A stretch of 64,000 bases of DNA from Clostridium sp. (GCA_031275405.1 JAISOV010000006.1:84379-148378), one strand, 5' to 3'. Shown: positions 35,359-45,184, numbered from the stretch's first letter. The notes: a model not told the origin generated them from the sequence alone. Translations and numbers: made by a program.

Positions 35359-35631
35359 TTAGCACCCGCACCCGCTGTTGCAGCCATTGTTGCCGCCGCA
35401 TACGCAGGACAGGAGCAGGATGCAGATCAGCAGTTCGCAGCCGCAGCCGCCGTCTCCGCCGCCGCCGAAGCCGCCGAGCAGACCACCGTTGTTGCAGCCG
35501 TTGCCGCAGCTGTTTCCACCGCAGCCGCCGCCACACATGCTCAATAACAGGATAATCCAGATCCAGCTTCCGAACCCACTGTTGCCGCAGCTATTGTTGC
35601 AGCCACAATTGGTAGCAGTCAAATCACTCAT
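35359..35631 (-). CDS. Gly/Cys-rich small protein with hydrophobic segments
   Basis: A 90-residue protein made of CGGN-type repeats around two hydrophobic stretches (FGSWIWIILLLSM near 20-32 and ELLICILLLSCV near 65-76). It ends in CNSGCGC. The composition resembles the small high-cysteine proteins annotated in many Lachnospiraceae (so-called chorion-class HCB protein) and spore-coat-like peptides. The true role is unknown. GGAGG lies 7 bases before the ATG, and no start alternative exists. Confidence 0.7.
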   Translation of the reverse strand: MSDLTATNCGCNNSCGNSGFGSWIWIILLLSMCGGGCGGNSCGNGCNNGGLLGGFGGGGDGGCGCELLICILLLSCVCGGNNGCNSGCGC

Positions 35632-36010
35632 TTTTTTGCCTCCAAGTTTTATTTATGGTCTATTTTATGCAGGAGTGCCTGTCAATGTTTCCACTTGTTT
35701 CATCTTTCTGATGCTTCCTTCCGGCTGATCATCTTTAGAAATTATTAAGATGATTTTTTACGCCAAGTAAGATATAATAAAGACGAATGGCGGCGGCTTC
35801 CATCTACTGATCCATCTCCGCGGGACTATGATAGGAGCCGAATGGCCATGCTCTTGCCATGATTGCTCCGCAATCATGGTATCGCGTAGGCAATGAGCCA
35901 AGTGTGCGCAGTACACTTGGCGCTGCGAAGCAGCCAAAACGGTTGCGGGACGAGTAGCTTGAATCATGGTATGATCGGCGGAAGCCGGAAGTAGGAAAGG
36001 CGGTCTGTTT
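35632..36010. other. Noncoding spacer with two hairpins
   Basis: CCATGATTGC (35857-35866) pairs with GCAATCATGG (35870-35879). GCCAAGTGT (35897-35905) pairs with ACACTTGGC (35913-35921). The rest of the 379 bases shows no gene. It lies between divergent genes, so both promoters should be here, but only AT-rich patches around 35740-35775 hint at one. The hairpins resemble those at 3255-3420. Confidence 0.5.
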
Positions 36011-38302
36011 ATGGAAAGCAAGCGGTTGCCGGAGGCAGCGAGGAAAAGGAACGGCGGCATGGCGGGGATCCTGCTTCTGCCGGCTTTGGCGGCGGTCTGG
36101 CTGTCCGGCTGCGGGAAAGGGGCGCGGGACCCGTCGGCGGGAACGGAGCAGGGCGGTCAGAACGGGGAAGCGGGCTATGTGTATGTGTCCGAGTATCTGT
36201 CGGTGGAGACGGAAGGCGGGTATCCTGACATTTTATGCATCAAGGGAAACGAGATCTATTACGCCCTGCACACCTGGGAGGAAAAAACAGAGCGTTCCGC
36301 CACGGAACTCCTGCGCCAGGAAATCGGAAACGACACAAAAGCGGAAAAATTATCTCTTCCACTGGCGCAGGGGGAATCGCTGATGCAGTTTCTCGTAGAT
36401 GAGGAAGGGAACTACATCCTGCTTCTGTCGAAATATTCCCGCCAGGAGACAGAGGAAGCGGGCGCTATGTATGCCAGCTTTTTCCTGTGTAAATATGACC
36501 GGGAGGGAACGGAGCTTTTCCGGCAGGATCTGACGGCCGCGATGGAAAACGGGCAGCGGCAGTACATACAGAGCCTGGGCTGTGACGCGCAGGGGCGTTT
36601 TTATCTGCTTTCGGAACAGACCGTCCTTCTGCTTCAGGCGGATGGCAGTTATTACGGACAGGCAGACACAGGCGGCTATACGATAGTCATGGAGACCGGG
36701 AAGGACGGGAACCTGTACCTCACCCGGTACGGTATGCAGGGTGAGCTGGAAATCGTACAGATAGACTTTGCGGCAAAAGCGGTCGCCTCCGTCTATACAG
36801 GCTTACGGGCGAACGGCGGCAGCGACGGTCTCTTTATCAAAGGCGCGGAAACGGATTTTCTCCTTGCCGATTCCAGCAGGCTGTATACCTATGATCTGGC
36901 TTCGCAGAGCAGCGAGACGGTCTTTGACTGGCTGGACTGCGACATCAACGGAGACTATGTGAGTAAAGTCGGGGTTTCCGAGGACGGCAGGATCCTGGCG
37001 GCGGTCAGCGACTGGGAAACGGGGGAGACAAGTCTGGTACGGATAACGAAGACTTCCGCCGGCGAAGCGGCGCAGAAGGAAATCATCACGCTGGCCGCCA
37101 GATACGAATATCAGAAGCTCCGGTCGTCCGCCGTGAAATTCAACCGTTCCAATGACCGGTACCGGGTAAAGATCGAAACTTATGACGGCAAGACGGACGA
37201 GGACATTGCCCTGCTCTTAAACGGCGCGGCGGCGGCAGGGAACGCCCCGGATCTGATAGATCTTTCCATCGGGATCCAGGTGGATTCCTATGTAAAAAAA
37301 GGACTGTTGGAGGATCTTACGCCGTTTCTGGAAGCAAGCGACCGGATCGGCCGGGAAGATCTGGTGGAGTCCGTCCTGAACGCTTTCACTTATGACGGAC
37401 GCCTGATCGGCATTCCCGAAAGCTTTTCCCTGAATGTGCTGGCAGGAAAAACTTCCATGGTCGGAGAGGAGGCGGGATGGACGGTCGATGAGATGGTGGC
37501 GCTCAGCCGTCAGTATCCCGAGGCCAGTCTGCTGGACCATGTCTCCCGTTACAGCATACTGCGGGTTTGTTATCAGCAGGAAAATTTCATTGACATGGAA
37601 ACCGGGAAATGCCGTTTTGATTCCGAAGAGTTCAAAAACCTTTTAGAATATTGTAAAATATTCCCAGAAGAGGCATTGTATGATGAGTCGGATGAAAGAT
37701 CCACTCCGATCAAGCTCCAGGAAGGAGATGTACTCTTAGTTGACGCGTATATTAACAACGTGGAGGCTTTCCAGATGTATCGCGCGATGTTCGGGGAACC
37801 GGCTACCTATATCGGTTATCCGACTGCCGACGGAAGAGCGGGTATCCGTCTGGAATACAGTGACGGAGGTGCTTATGCCATCTCGTCCGGCTCCGGGCAG
37901 AAAGAAGGAGCTTGGGCTTTCCTGGAGTTCCTGCTGACACAGGACGGCGAACAGCGTTATCAGTCGTTTCCGATCAGGAAAGATCTTCTGGAGGATATGC
38001 TGACACAGGCGATGACGCCGGAAATGACAGTGGATGAAAACGGGGAGCCGAAAGAAGACCCTAAGACGACCTGGGGCTGGGGAAACGACTGGCAGGTGGA
38101 GATTTACGCGGCTGCACAGGAGGATGTGGCGCGGCTGAGGGAGCTGATCGAACTGGCAGGATCCGGCTCAAACACTGACAGTAAGATCGTGGAGATGATC
38201 TGGGAAGAAGCGGGGCCGTTCTTCGATGGACAGAAGAGCGTGGATGAGGTTGCGGACGTGATCCAGAGCCGCGTGCGGCTCTATGTGAGCGAGAACAGCT
38301 GA
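36011..38302 (+). CDS. Large extracellular solute-binding lipoprotein (first)
   Basis: A 763-residue lipoprotein. The lipobox is VWLSGCGKG, with the lipidated Cys at about residue 35. Residues 50-350 read as repeated beta-strand segments like a beta-propeller (ALHTWEEK, LGCDAQGRFYLLSEQ, METGKDGNLYL). From about 365 the protein is a family 1 solute-binding domain (VKFNRSNDRYRVKIETYDG, APDLIDLS, KKGLLEDLTPF). This two-part form is common in Lachnospiraceae. It is paralogous to the protein at 42707. AGGAAAGG precedes the ATG. No ATPase gene is nearby. Confidence 0.82.
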   Translation: MESKRLPEAARKRNGGMAGILLLPALAAVWLSGCGKGARDPSAGTEQGGQNGEAGYVYVSEYLSVETEGGYPDILCIKGNEIYYALHTWEEKTERSATELLRQEIGNDTKAEKLSLPLAQGESLMQFLVDEEGNYILLLSKYSRQETEEAGAMYASFFLCKYDREGTELFRQDLTAAMENGQRQYIQSLGCDAQGRFYLLSEQTVLLLQADGSYYGQADTGGYTIVMETGKDGNLYLTRYGMQGELEIVQIDFAAKAVASVYTGLRANGGSDGLFIKGAETDFLLADSSRLYTYDLASQSSETVFDWLDCDINGDYVSKVGVSEDGRILAAVSDWETGETSLVRITKTSAGEAAQKEIITLAARYEYQKLRSSAVKFNRSNDRYRVKIETYDGKTDEDIALLLNGAAAAGNAPDLIDLSIGIQVDSYVKKGLLEDLTPFLEASDRIGREDLVESVLNAFTYDGRLIGIPESFSLNVLAGKTSMVGEEAGWTVDEMVALSRQYPEASLLDHVSRYSILRVCYQQENFIDMETGKCRFDSEEFKNLLEYCKIFPEEALYDESDERSTPIKLQEGDVLLVDAYINNVEAFQMYRAMFGEPATYIGYPTADGRAGIRLEYSDGGAYAISSGSGQKEGAWAFLEFLLTQDGEQRYQSFPIRKDLLEDMLTQAMTPEMTVDENGEPKEDPKTTWGWGNDWQVEIYAAAQEDVARLRELIELAGSGSNTDSKIVEMIWEEAGPFFDGQKSVDEVADVIQSRVRLYVSENS

Positions 38303-38338
38303 AAAGCCGTCGGCCTGACCCTTGCCGAATGAATTCAG

Positions 38339-38472
38339 CTGTCCTTGCTGAATTTGGTCGGCTGTCCTTGCTGAATTTGGTCGGCTGTCCCTGCTGAATT
38401 TGGCCAGCTGTCCTTGCTGAATTTGGTCGGCTGTCCTTGCTGAATTTGGCTGTCCCTGCCGAATTTGGCCAG
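38339..38472. repeat. 23-bp tandem repeat array (six units)
   Basis: Units starting CTGTCC(T/C)TGCTGAATTTGG begin at 38339, 38362, 38385, 38408, 38431 and 38450. The first four steps are 23 bases and the last is 19 because TCGG is missing. Read on the other strand the unit contains TTCAGCAAGGACAG, close to the dispersed TTCAGCAAGTACAGC element at 21271, 24747 and 26039. It follows the first binding-protein gene by 36 bases. Confidence 0.85.
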
Positions 38473-38534
38473 TGGGTCTGCTGAGCGGCGACCAAAAAGG
38501 CTGTCCGTCTGCGGTTTGTTTCAAAAATATGAGC

Positions 38535-38562
38535 TTGATTTTTTTCTCATATTCTATATAAT
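38535..38562 (+). promoter_or_regulatory. Promoter for the MalG-like permease unit
   Basis: TTGATT (38535-38540), 16 bases, then TATAAT (38557-38562). It separates the permease-adaptor genes from the binding protein upstream. The leader to the ATG at 38748 is about 180 bases and holds an inverted repeat. Confidence 0.65.
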
Positions 38563-38568
38563 GAAGAA

Positions 38569-38742
38569 ATGGAAGCAAAAAGAAACAGGAAGATCTATCT
38601 CGACACCTTAGAGATCTTCTCTAAAAAATTAAGAAGAGAAGATCTCCTTCAAGGAACGGCTGAATGCTCTGCCATTTACAAGAGAGGACAGGCTGGTGGC
38701 GATGATCGAACACCAGTTCCCATACTGGCTTGGGAAGGATAG
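38569..38742 (+). CDS. Possible 57-residue ORF or gene remnant before the permease
   Basis: A frame from ATG 38569 to TAG 38740 encodes a basic peptide (MEAKRNRKIYLDTLEIFSKK...). No ribosome site precedes it. A 12-bp perfect inverted repeat, 38611-38622 with 38635-38646, lies inside it and would fold as a leader hairpin. It occupies the place where a MalF-like partner permease gene would be expected, so it may be a deletion scar. It shows no similarity I can recognise. Confidence 0.3.
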   Translation: MEAKRNRKIYLDTLEIFSKKLRREDLLQGTAECSAIYKRGQAGGDDRTPVPILAWEG

Positions 38743-38747
38743 AAGGG

Positions 38748-39770
38748 ATGAAGAAACAACAGGGGGCTTTCCGAAAGAGAGCGGACGGACGCGGCGCAGG
38801 ATCCCAAAGGGGCGCCGCTGCCGGGCATTCCTTTCGGACGCCGCATTCCGCAGTACAAAAGCGCAGAAATGCAGTGCGCAAACGCAAAAGAGCATGGTCC
38901 AAAATCAAGATTGCGATTGCCACCTGCGTTGCGGCGTTCTTTGCTTTCCTGTTTCTGACGCCCATTGTGCTGACCGTCACCAATTCTTTTATGTCCTCTT
39001 CGGAGATCTCCGCCAACTACGGTTCGGTGTTTGCCACAACGGCCACGGGTGGCAAGGTGTATATTTCGGAAAAGGTGAATCTGAAATTCATACCGGATCT
39101 GGTATCTTTTAGCCAGTATATGACCGTGCTGTTCAAAAGTCCGGAATATCTGCTGAAATTCTGGAATTCCGTGATCCTCGTCGGCCCGATCGTCGTTTTC
39201 CAGCTGCTGGTAGCTTCCCTGGCTTCCTATGGCTTCGCCAGGTACCGGAGCAGGGCAAGGGAGATGATTTTCTTTCTTTATATTATACTGATGTTAATGC
39301 CTTACCAAGTCACGCTGGTACCGAACTACCTGGTCGCGAACCGGCTCGGGATCCTGGACACCGACTGGGCGATCTGGCTGCCGGGGATCTTTTCCCCGTT
39401 CGCGGTCTTTCTCATCACGAAATTTATCCGCCGGATCCCTGCGGAGGTGATCGAAGCAGCGCAGATCGACGGCGCGGGGGAATGGCAGATCTACCGGAGG
39501 ATCTGTATGCCGCTGTGCAAGGGCGTGATCTGCTCCGCGGCGATTCTGGTCTTCATCGATTATTGGAACATGGTGGAACAACCGCTGATCCTGCTGTCGG
39601 ATCCGGAAACACATCCTCTGTCGGTGTTCCTGAGCAAGATCAATTCCGGCGAAATCGGGCTTGCTTTTGCCGTCGCCACCGTCTATATGGTACCTAGCCT
39701 TCTCGTGTTCCTCTACGGAGAGGATTATCTGGTGGAGGGGATCACCTACCAGGGCGGGATCAAAGGCTAA
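38748..39770 (+). CDS. MalG-type carbohydrate ABC permease
   Basis: A 340-residue permease with six membrane segments after a basic, Gly/Arg-rich 45-residue cytosolic N-terminus. The coupling loop is PAEVIEAAQIDGAGEWQIYRRICMPL (EAA motif), and the MalG-like end is YLVEGITYQGGIKG. A large external loop of about 60 residues follows the first helix (SSSEISANYGSVFATT). Importers of this class need a second permease (MalF) and an ATPase; neither is in the window. ATG 38748 has GGAAGG upstream. The adaptor gene follows after 47 bases. Confidence 0.85.
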   Translation: MKKQQGAFRKRADGRGAGSQRGAAAGHSFRTPHSAVQKRRNAVRKRKRAWSKIKIAIATCVAAFFAFLFLTPIVLTVTNSFMSSSEISANYGSVFATTATGGKVYISEKVNLKFIPDLVSFSQYMTVLFKSPEYLLKFWNSVILVGPIVVFQLLVASLASYGFARYRSRAREMIFFLYIILMLMPYQVTLVPNYLVANRLGILDTDWAIWLPGIFSPFAVFLITKFIRRIPAEVIEAAQIDGAGEWQIYRRICMPLCKGVICSAAILVFIDYWNMVEQPLILLSDPETHPLSVFLSKINSGEIGLAFAVATVYMVPSLLVFLYGEDYLVEGITYQGGIKG

Positions 39771-39817
39771 AGAGCGGGACTGTCGGAAGTCTGTCAGAAA
39801 GGGCATGGTCATAAGCT

Positions 39818-41557
39818 ATGAACGAGAGTGGAAGGAAAAAGAGGGAATGGGTGAAAAACGCGGCGATCATCTTTCTGTCCGCGCTGGTGCTGCTGACTTT
39901 TTTCTCCAATACGATCCTGAACTATTCGCTGCCGGAGGTGGCCGTCCAGTACATACAGTCGGGTACCATCACGGCGAAGATCCGGGGAACCGGGATCATA
40001 GAGAGCGGAGATCCTTATAACGTGCAGATCCAGGAAACACGCACCGTCGAAAGCGTACTGGTAAAAGCCGGGGATACGGTGCAGAGAGGGGATCCTCTGT
40101 TCCTGCTGGCGGATCGGGAAAGCGATGAAGTCAAGCAAAAAGAAGACGAGATCAAGGCTAAGGAGCAGGAAATCGATGCCGCTTTCCTGGCGTTTGAACT
40201 CGCAGTCCTAAGCGGAACGATTTCCGGCGGCGTGTTCCAGAATGTGCAGAACGGAAATATTTCCACGATTGCCCAGTACCAGAGCCGTATTGTAGCTTCC
40301 GAAGCGGAGATTGAGAAATGGCAGAAAGAGGTGGACTGGACGAACGGCAGGATCAGCGAGATCAGTATGACGATCGAGAAACTGGGATACAGCTCCGGCT
40401 CCGTGGACACCACGCAGGAAACCCTCGCATACAACAACGCCAAAGCCGCCTATGACGCTAAATATGAGGAACTGGAAAGAACCAGGAGCTTTCTGGCGCA
40501 GGATCAGAAGGCGCTGGAAGAAAAGAAGCGGGAACTGGAAAAGTATGACGCCAACCGGCCGACTGTGTCGGCAGGGGACAAAGAAGCCTACGACCCAGAA
40601 AGGCAAGCTCTTCTCAACGAGATCAACCAGCTGGAGAACAGTATCCGGAACGGTCAGAGCGGCATTCAGACCCTACAGCCGCAGGTGAACGACTTACAGA
40701 TCCAGCGGGATAAGGCACAGGCGGCTTTAGCCGCCAAGGAGGGGAACAAAGGGAACATTAACGCTTTGAACACGGAGCTGGCGAATCACAGGCAGGAACT
40801 GACAGGCCGGGAAGCAAAGCTGAAAGCCGCCCAGGACGCCAGGCAGCAGCTGTTGACCGACATCGCGCAGGAGCTGACTTTGGATTCCCAGTATAAGGGA
40901 ATCACACAGTTACAGGCAGACCGGGTGCGGCTGCAAGAGGAATTAGGGGAACTTCGCGCGCGGGCAAGCGGAGCAAGCGTGGACGCGCCCATTGCCGGCA
41001 CGATCTCCGCCGTCCACATCACGGCGGGGCAGGCTGCGGTTCCGGATACCCCGATTGCTACCATGCAGCCGGAAGGGAAAGGGTTTACCGTAAGTTTTTC
41101 CGTCACCAATCAGCAGGCAAGCCGGCTGACGGTAGGCGCCCAGGCGGATCTGGTCAATTCCTGGAGGTATGAGGACGTGTCGGTGACGCTGACGGGGATA
41201 AAGCCGGACACCTCGGATCCGGGGCAGAAGAAGCTTCTGACCTTCCACGTAACGGGAGACGTAGTGGCCGGGCAGAGCCTGAGCCTGTCCGTAGGCGATA
41301 AGAGCGCGCAGTATGAGATGATCGTGCCAAACAGCGCCGTCCGGGAGGACAGTAACGGGAAGTTCCTTCTCATCGTGGAATCGAAAAGCAGCCCGCTGGG
41401 GAACCGTTACATAGCGTCCAGAGTGGATGTGGAAGTGGTGGCAAGCGACGATACCCAGTCTGCTGTCACCGGAGGCCTGTACGGGAGCGAATATGTCATT
41501 ACCACCGCGACCAAGCCGGTGGAAGCCGGGAAACAGGTAAGGCTGACGGAAAATTAA
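39818..41557 (+). CDS. HlyD-like adaptor with long coiled coil
   Basis: A 579-residue membrane-fusion-type protein. One membrane helix is at about 13-32. A lipoyl/barrel-sandwich half follows (TAKIRGTGIIESGDPYNV...VLVKAGDTVQRGDPLF), then a long coiled coil from 100 to about 400 (KQKEDEIKAKEQEID, LQAREELGELRA-like heptads). The second lipoyl half is ASVDAPIAGTISAVHITAGQ, and a beta-barrel domain follows. In Firmicutes such adaptors join MacB-like transporters for export or envelope work. The gene at 41622 encodes a MacB-core protein that fits this role. Confidence 0.85.
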   Translation: MNESGRKKREWVKNAAIIFLSALVLLTFFSNTILNYSLPEVAVQYIQSGTITAKIRGTGIIESGDPYNVQIQETRTVESVLVKAGDTVQRGDPLFLLADRESDEVKQKEDEIKAKEQEIDAAFLAFELAVLSGTISGGVFQNVQNGNISTIAQYQSRIVASEAEIEKWQKEVDWTNGRISEISMTIEKLGYSSGSVDTTQETLAYNNAKAAYDAKYEELERTRSFLAQDQKALEEKKRELEKYDANRPTVSAGDKEAYDPERQALLNEINQLENSIRNGQSGIQTLQPQVNDLQIQRDKAQAALAAKEGNKGNINALNTELANHRQELTGREAKLKAAQDARQQLLTDIAQELTLDSQYKGITQLQADRVRLQEELGELRARASGASVDAPIAGTISAVHITAGQAAVPDTPIATMQPEGKGFTVSFSVTNQQASRLTVGAQADLVNSWRYEDVSVTLTGIKPDTSDPGQKKLLTFHVTGDVVAGQSLSLSVGDKSAQYEMIVPNSAVREDSNGKFLLIVESKSSPLGNRYIASRVDVEVVASDDTQSAVTGGLYGSEYVITTATKPVEAGKQVRLTEN

Positions 41558-41621
41558 GGATGGCTGTCTGGCTGACCCTGCCGGACAGTTATCCGTGCTT
41601 CAAGAAAGGAGGGCCGCCCGA

Positions 41622-42710
41622 TTGCGCAGCAGGATCAGATCATATATCAAGGAGTGGACAGGTTCGCGTACCCGCAGGCAGCTCCGGTTCGCCGTCAGCG
41701 GCGCCATATCCTGTCTGTTTTTCCTGTGTCTTTATGCGATCACCATCCATCTGATCCGGGAGCAGCCCGCCCAGCGGATGGCACAGCGCTGGAGCGATCA
41801 GAAAGACGTGGCCCAGATCAGCTGTTTTTTCTCGGCGGCTGCCGGGGTGGACGAGGATGCCCTTGAAATGTTCCGGCATTCGCTGGACAGCGCGCTGCTG
41901 GAAGCCGCGATTTCGGCGGAGTCCCCGCGGCCGGGGGCAAGGCTCTGGGCGGACGCCTACAGCGCGGGCGGAAGGATCACCCTTTCGAGCGAACGCGCTT
42001 CTCTGGAGACGGAGGCCGTGGGAATCGGAGGAGATTTTTTCCTGTTCCATCCCCAGCAGCTTCTGGACGGCGCCTATTTTTCCGGCAATGACCTGATGCA
42101 GGACTACTGCGTCATTGACCAGGACGCAGCCTGGCAGCTGTTCGGCTCGAACGACGTGGCGGGGATGACCGTGTCGATCCAGGGCATTCCCCACATCGTG
42201 GCAGGGGTCGTCCGGCGGGAGGAGGGCAAGCTGTATGAGACGGCGGGGCTGGACAGCACCTTGGTGTATGTGTCCTGCGGTACCTTGGAAGAACTTGGAA
42301 CCAGTCGCGGGATCAGCCACTACGAGATCGTCATGCCCAATCCGGTCGCGGGCTATGCCTACGGTTATGTGAAAGAGCAGCTCGGGGCGCAGGAGGGAGA
42401 GTGTGAGATCATAGAGAATACTTTGCGGTACCGGCTGCTGCCGCTTTGGAAGCTTCTGGGAGAATTTGCAAGCCGTTCCATGCATAGCAAAGCGATTGCC
42501 TATCCGTACTGGGAAAATGTAGCAAGAGGATATGAGGATATGTTAGCGATTCTCATGTTACTGGAGCTGCTCTTCCTTCTGTACCCGGCAGTGTTGCTGT
42601 GTGTCGCTTTGATTTCCTGGTGGAAACACAAAAAGTGGACGTTCAGAAGCGTATATGGGCATTGGAAAGACAGACTGGAAAGGCGGATGGAGAAATGGAG
42701 GAGAGTATGA
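41622..42710 (+). CDS. MacB-like periplasmic-core membrane protein
   Basis: A 362-residue protein. A membrane helix at about 22-42, an extracytoplasmic domain of about 250 residues similar to the MacB core (ETEAVGIGGDFFLFHPQQLLDGAYFSGNDL, then AWQLFGSNDVAGMTVSI), and a single terminal helix pair near 315-340. The three C-terminal helices of a full FtsX/MacB permease are not present, and no ATPase follows, so it looks like a minimal form. AAAGGAGG lies 9 bases before TTG 41622, which I prefer to GTG 41595. Its ATGA overlap couples it to the second binding protein. Confidence 0.65.
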   Translation: MRSRIRSYIKEWTGSRTRRQLRFAVSGAISCLFFLCLYAITIHLIREQPAQRMAQRWSDQKDVAQISCFFSAAAGVDEDALEMFRHSLDSALLEAAISAESPRPGARLWADAYSAGGRITLSSERASLETEAVGIGGDFFLFHPQQLLDGAYFSGNDLMQDYCVIDQDAAWQLFGSNDVAGMTVSIQGIPHIVAGVVRREEGKLYETAGLDSTLVYVSCGTLEELGTSRGISHYEIVMPNPVAGYAYGYVKEQLGAQEGECEIIENTLRYRLLPLWKLLGEFASRSMHSKAIAYPYWENVARGYEDMLAILMLLELLFLLYPAVLLCVALISWWKHKKWTFRSVYGHWKDRLERRMEKWRRV

Positions 42711-45184
42711 AAAAGAATTCGGAAAAAGAGTCCGGAAAAAGAATCCGGAAAAAATCAAAAAGAGCAGGGGCTTCTGCGCGTCTGGTGCTTCTGTCTGCGG
42801 CTGCCGCCGTTCTTCTGTGCGCCTGCGGCGGACGGAAAGGAAGCACGGAGGGTGATAACAGCCTGGCAAAGCAGTATGTGTATTCCGGTCAGGAGATCGA
42901 TTTTGGAGAAGAGACCGGCAGTCCGGACATACAGGCGCTGGCATACCGCAATGACAGGATCTATTTTGCGATGACCGTCCTCTTAGGAGACAGCCCCGTA
43001 GCAATAGCAGAAGCGGCAGCGGCGCCCGGCGGCGAGGTGGTGGAACTGACGCCGGAGGAGGAGGAAGCGGCGCAGGGAGTCCGCAGGGTCATGCGGGTGG
43101 TTTCCTGTAAAACGGACGGAAGCGATTTACAGACCGTGGATCTGCAGGCGGACGGGGAGAAGGATCAGCAGGACGCCGACCAGGGACAGACGACGGACAG
43201 CTATGCCGGCGCCATGGCCTTTGGGGCGGACGACAGTCTGTATCTGATACGGGAGACCTACCGTGTGGACAATACCGATCCGGACAACCCGACTTATGAA
43301 AACTGGCAGGATCTGTGCCGCTACCGTCTGACGGACGGGGAGCTTCAATGGGAAAAATCGTTGAAAGAGTTAAAAGGGGACGCGGATTATTATTCCGTGC
43401 GCCGTCTGCTGTCAGCGGAAGACGGAACGATATACCTCCTGGGCTATCTGGACGGACAGAACAGTCTTGCCGTTTTTGACCCCCAAGGGAATCTGCTCTC
43501 CGAGCTGGACGTGAACAGCGCGTTAAACGAGGGGGAACTGAATACCATCCAGATCCGGGCGGATGGGAGCCTGCTTCTGATCTGCTACAGCCAGGATTAT
43601 TCACAGCTGGAGGCGCTTCCCTATGACCTTGCTTCCGGAAACGTGGGAGAAAAGACGCCTTTGCCGTCTAATTTCACCAATTATACGCTCTATCAGGGCA
43701 AGAATACGGATTTCATCCTGTCCGGCCCCACCGGAGTGTACACCTATACGCTAGGGGATGAAGAGATCCGGCAGATCATGAATTACGTCAACTCCGATCT
43801 TGCGGTGAACTATATGCAGTATTTCGTGGAAGTCGATCCGGAACACTTCGTGGGCGTCTATGCCGACGGCGTGGACTATAGCACGAAAGCGGCTATCTTT
43901 ACAAAAGTGGATCCCAAGGATATTCCGGATAAGTCGGCGCTGGTTCTGGGCGTGAACGGGCTGAGCAGCGACGTTCGCCAGAGCGTGATCGACTTCAATA
44001 AGGCGAACGACCGTTACCGCATCACCGTCCGCGACTATTCGGAATTCTCGACAGCGGAGGATTATATGGCCTCCTATACGAAGCTGAACAATGACATCCT
44101 TTCGGGAGATATGCCGGACATCCTGCTGACCAATTACAACATGCGCACGGAGAATTACGCCGCCAAAGGGCTGCTGGCGGACGTCGGCAAGCTTCTGGAG
44201 GAAGACGGGGAGCTTTCCCGGGAAGACTTCCTGGAAAACGTGTTCCGGGCGTATTCCATAGACGGCACCCTCTACAGCGTTGTTCCCAGTTTCAGCGTGA
44301 ATACGATAGCGGGCAAAGCTTCCGTGGTCGGAAAAGAGCGGGGCTGGACGATGGAGGAGTTCCAGTCGCTGATGGACAGCCTGCCGGAAGGAACGCAAGG
44401 CTTCGGAGACGTATCCCGCGACAACTTCCTGTCGATGATGATGACCTTCTGCGGAGTGGACTTCATCGATCCCACCACCGGGAAATGCAGCTTTGATTCC
44501 CCGGAATTCCTGAATATCTTGGAGTTCGCAAAGACCTTACCGGACGGCAGCTCCGAGGGGTCGGTCGCAATGGACGATTCTTACTGGAAGGATTACGAGA
44601 CGCAGTACCGGGAGAACCGGACGGTTCTGATGCGCGTGTCGGTCAGTGACGTCAGTAACCTGAATTACACCATCGTCGGGGGATTCGGCGAGGAAATCAC
44701 ATTCATCGGTTTCCCCAACGAGAACCGGAACGGCTCCGTCCTTGCGGCTACCATGAGTTATGTGCTGTCCGCCAGATCCAAGAATCTGGAGGGAGCGTGG
44801 GAGTTTGTAAAAGTCTTCCTGTCGGAGGATTACCAGAAGAAGATTAGCTGGGGTCTGCCAGTGTTACGAAGCGCCTTTCTGGAAAAGGCGCAAGAAGCGA
44901 CGAAGCGCCCTTACTATCTGGATGAGAACGGGCAGAAGGTGGAATACGACAACACCTATTACCTGAATGACGAGGAAGTCATCATTCCGCCCCTGACTCA
45001 GGAAGAAGTGGATCAGATCGTAAGCTTCCTAGAGTCCGTGGATAAGATCGAGTATTCCAATGACGCGGTCATGGACATCATCAACGAGGAGATCCCCGCG
45101 TTCTTTGAAGGGCAGAAGTCGGCGCAGGAAGCCGCGCAGGTGATCCAGAGCCGCGCCCAGCTGCTGGTGGAGGAAAACCGCTAG
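42707..45184 (+). CDS. Large extracellular solute-binding lipoprotein (second)
   Basis: An 825-residue lipoprotein with a very basic N-terminus (KKNSEKESGKRIRKKSKR) and lipobox LLCACGG. A beta-rich segment (residues 50-420) precedes the family 1 binding domain (DFNKANDRYRITVRDY, DILSGDMPDILLTNYN, KGLLADVGKLLEEDG). It is clearly paralogous to the protein at 36011, including ETGKC(R/S)FDS and the C-terminal FF(D/E)GQKS helix. Start ATG 42707 lies in ATGA with the MacB-like stop and has GGAGGAG upstream. A terminator follows at 45314. Confidence 0.85.
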   Translation: MKKNSEKESGKRIRKKSKRAGASARLVLLSAAAAVLLCACGGRKGSTEGDNSLAKQYVYSGQEIDFGEETGSPDIQALAYRNDRIYFAMTVLLGDSPVAIAEAAAAPGGEVVELTPEEEEAAQGVRRVMRVVSCKTDGSDLQTVDLQADGEKDQQDADQGQTTDSYAGAMAFGADDSLYLIRETYRVDNTDPDNPTYENWQDLCRYRLTDGELQWEKSLKELKGDADYYSVRRLLSAEDGTIYLLGYLDGQNSLAVFDPQGNLLSELDVNSALNEGELNTIQIRADGSLLLICYSQDYSQLEALPYDLASGNVGEKTPLPSNFTNYTLYQGKNTDFILSGPTGVYTYTLGDEEIRQIMNYVNSDLAVNYMQYFVEVDPEHFVGVYADGVDYSTKAAIFTKVDPKDIPDKSALVLGVNGLSSDVRQSVIDFNKANDRYRITVRDYSEFSTAEDYMASYTKLNNDILSGDMPDILLTNYNMRTENYAAKGLLADVGKLLEEDGELSREDFLENVFRAYSIDGTLYSVVPSFSVNTIAGKASVVGKERGWTMEEFQSLMDSLPEGTQGFGDVSRDNFLSMMMTFCGVDFIDPTTGKCSFDSPEFLNILEFAKTLPDGSSEGSVAMDDSYWKDYETQYRENRTVLMRVSVSDVSNLNYTIVGGFGEEITFIGFPNENRNGSVLAATMSYVLSARSKNLEGAWEFVKVFLSEDYQKKISWGLPVLRSAFLEKAQEATKRPYYLDENGQKVEYDNTYYLNDEEVIIPPLTQEEVDQIVSFLESVDKIEYSNDAVMDIINEEIPAFFEGQKSAQEAAQVIQSRAQLLVEENR

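Noticed and set aside
35378..35728. Plus-strand Pro/Gln-rich frame opposite the Gly/Cys gene
   Set aside because: It is the complement of the glycine-rich coding sequence and lacks a ribosome site.
38339..38472. CRISPR array or iteron origin
   Set aside because: The 23-base units abut directly without spacers, and no replication gene is nearby. It is a simple tandem repeat.
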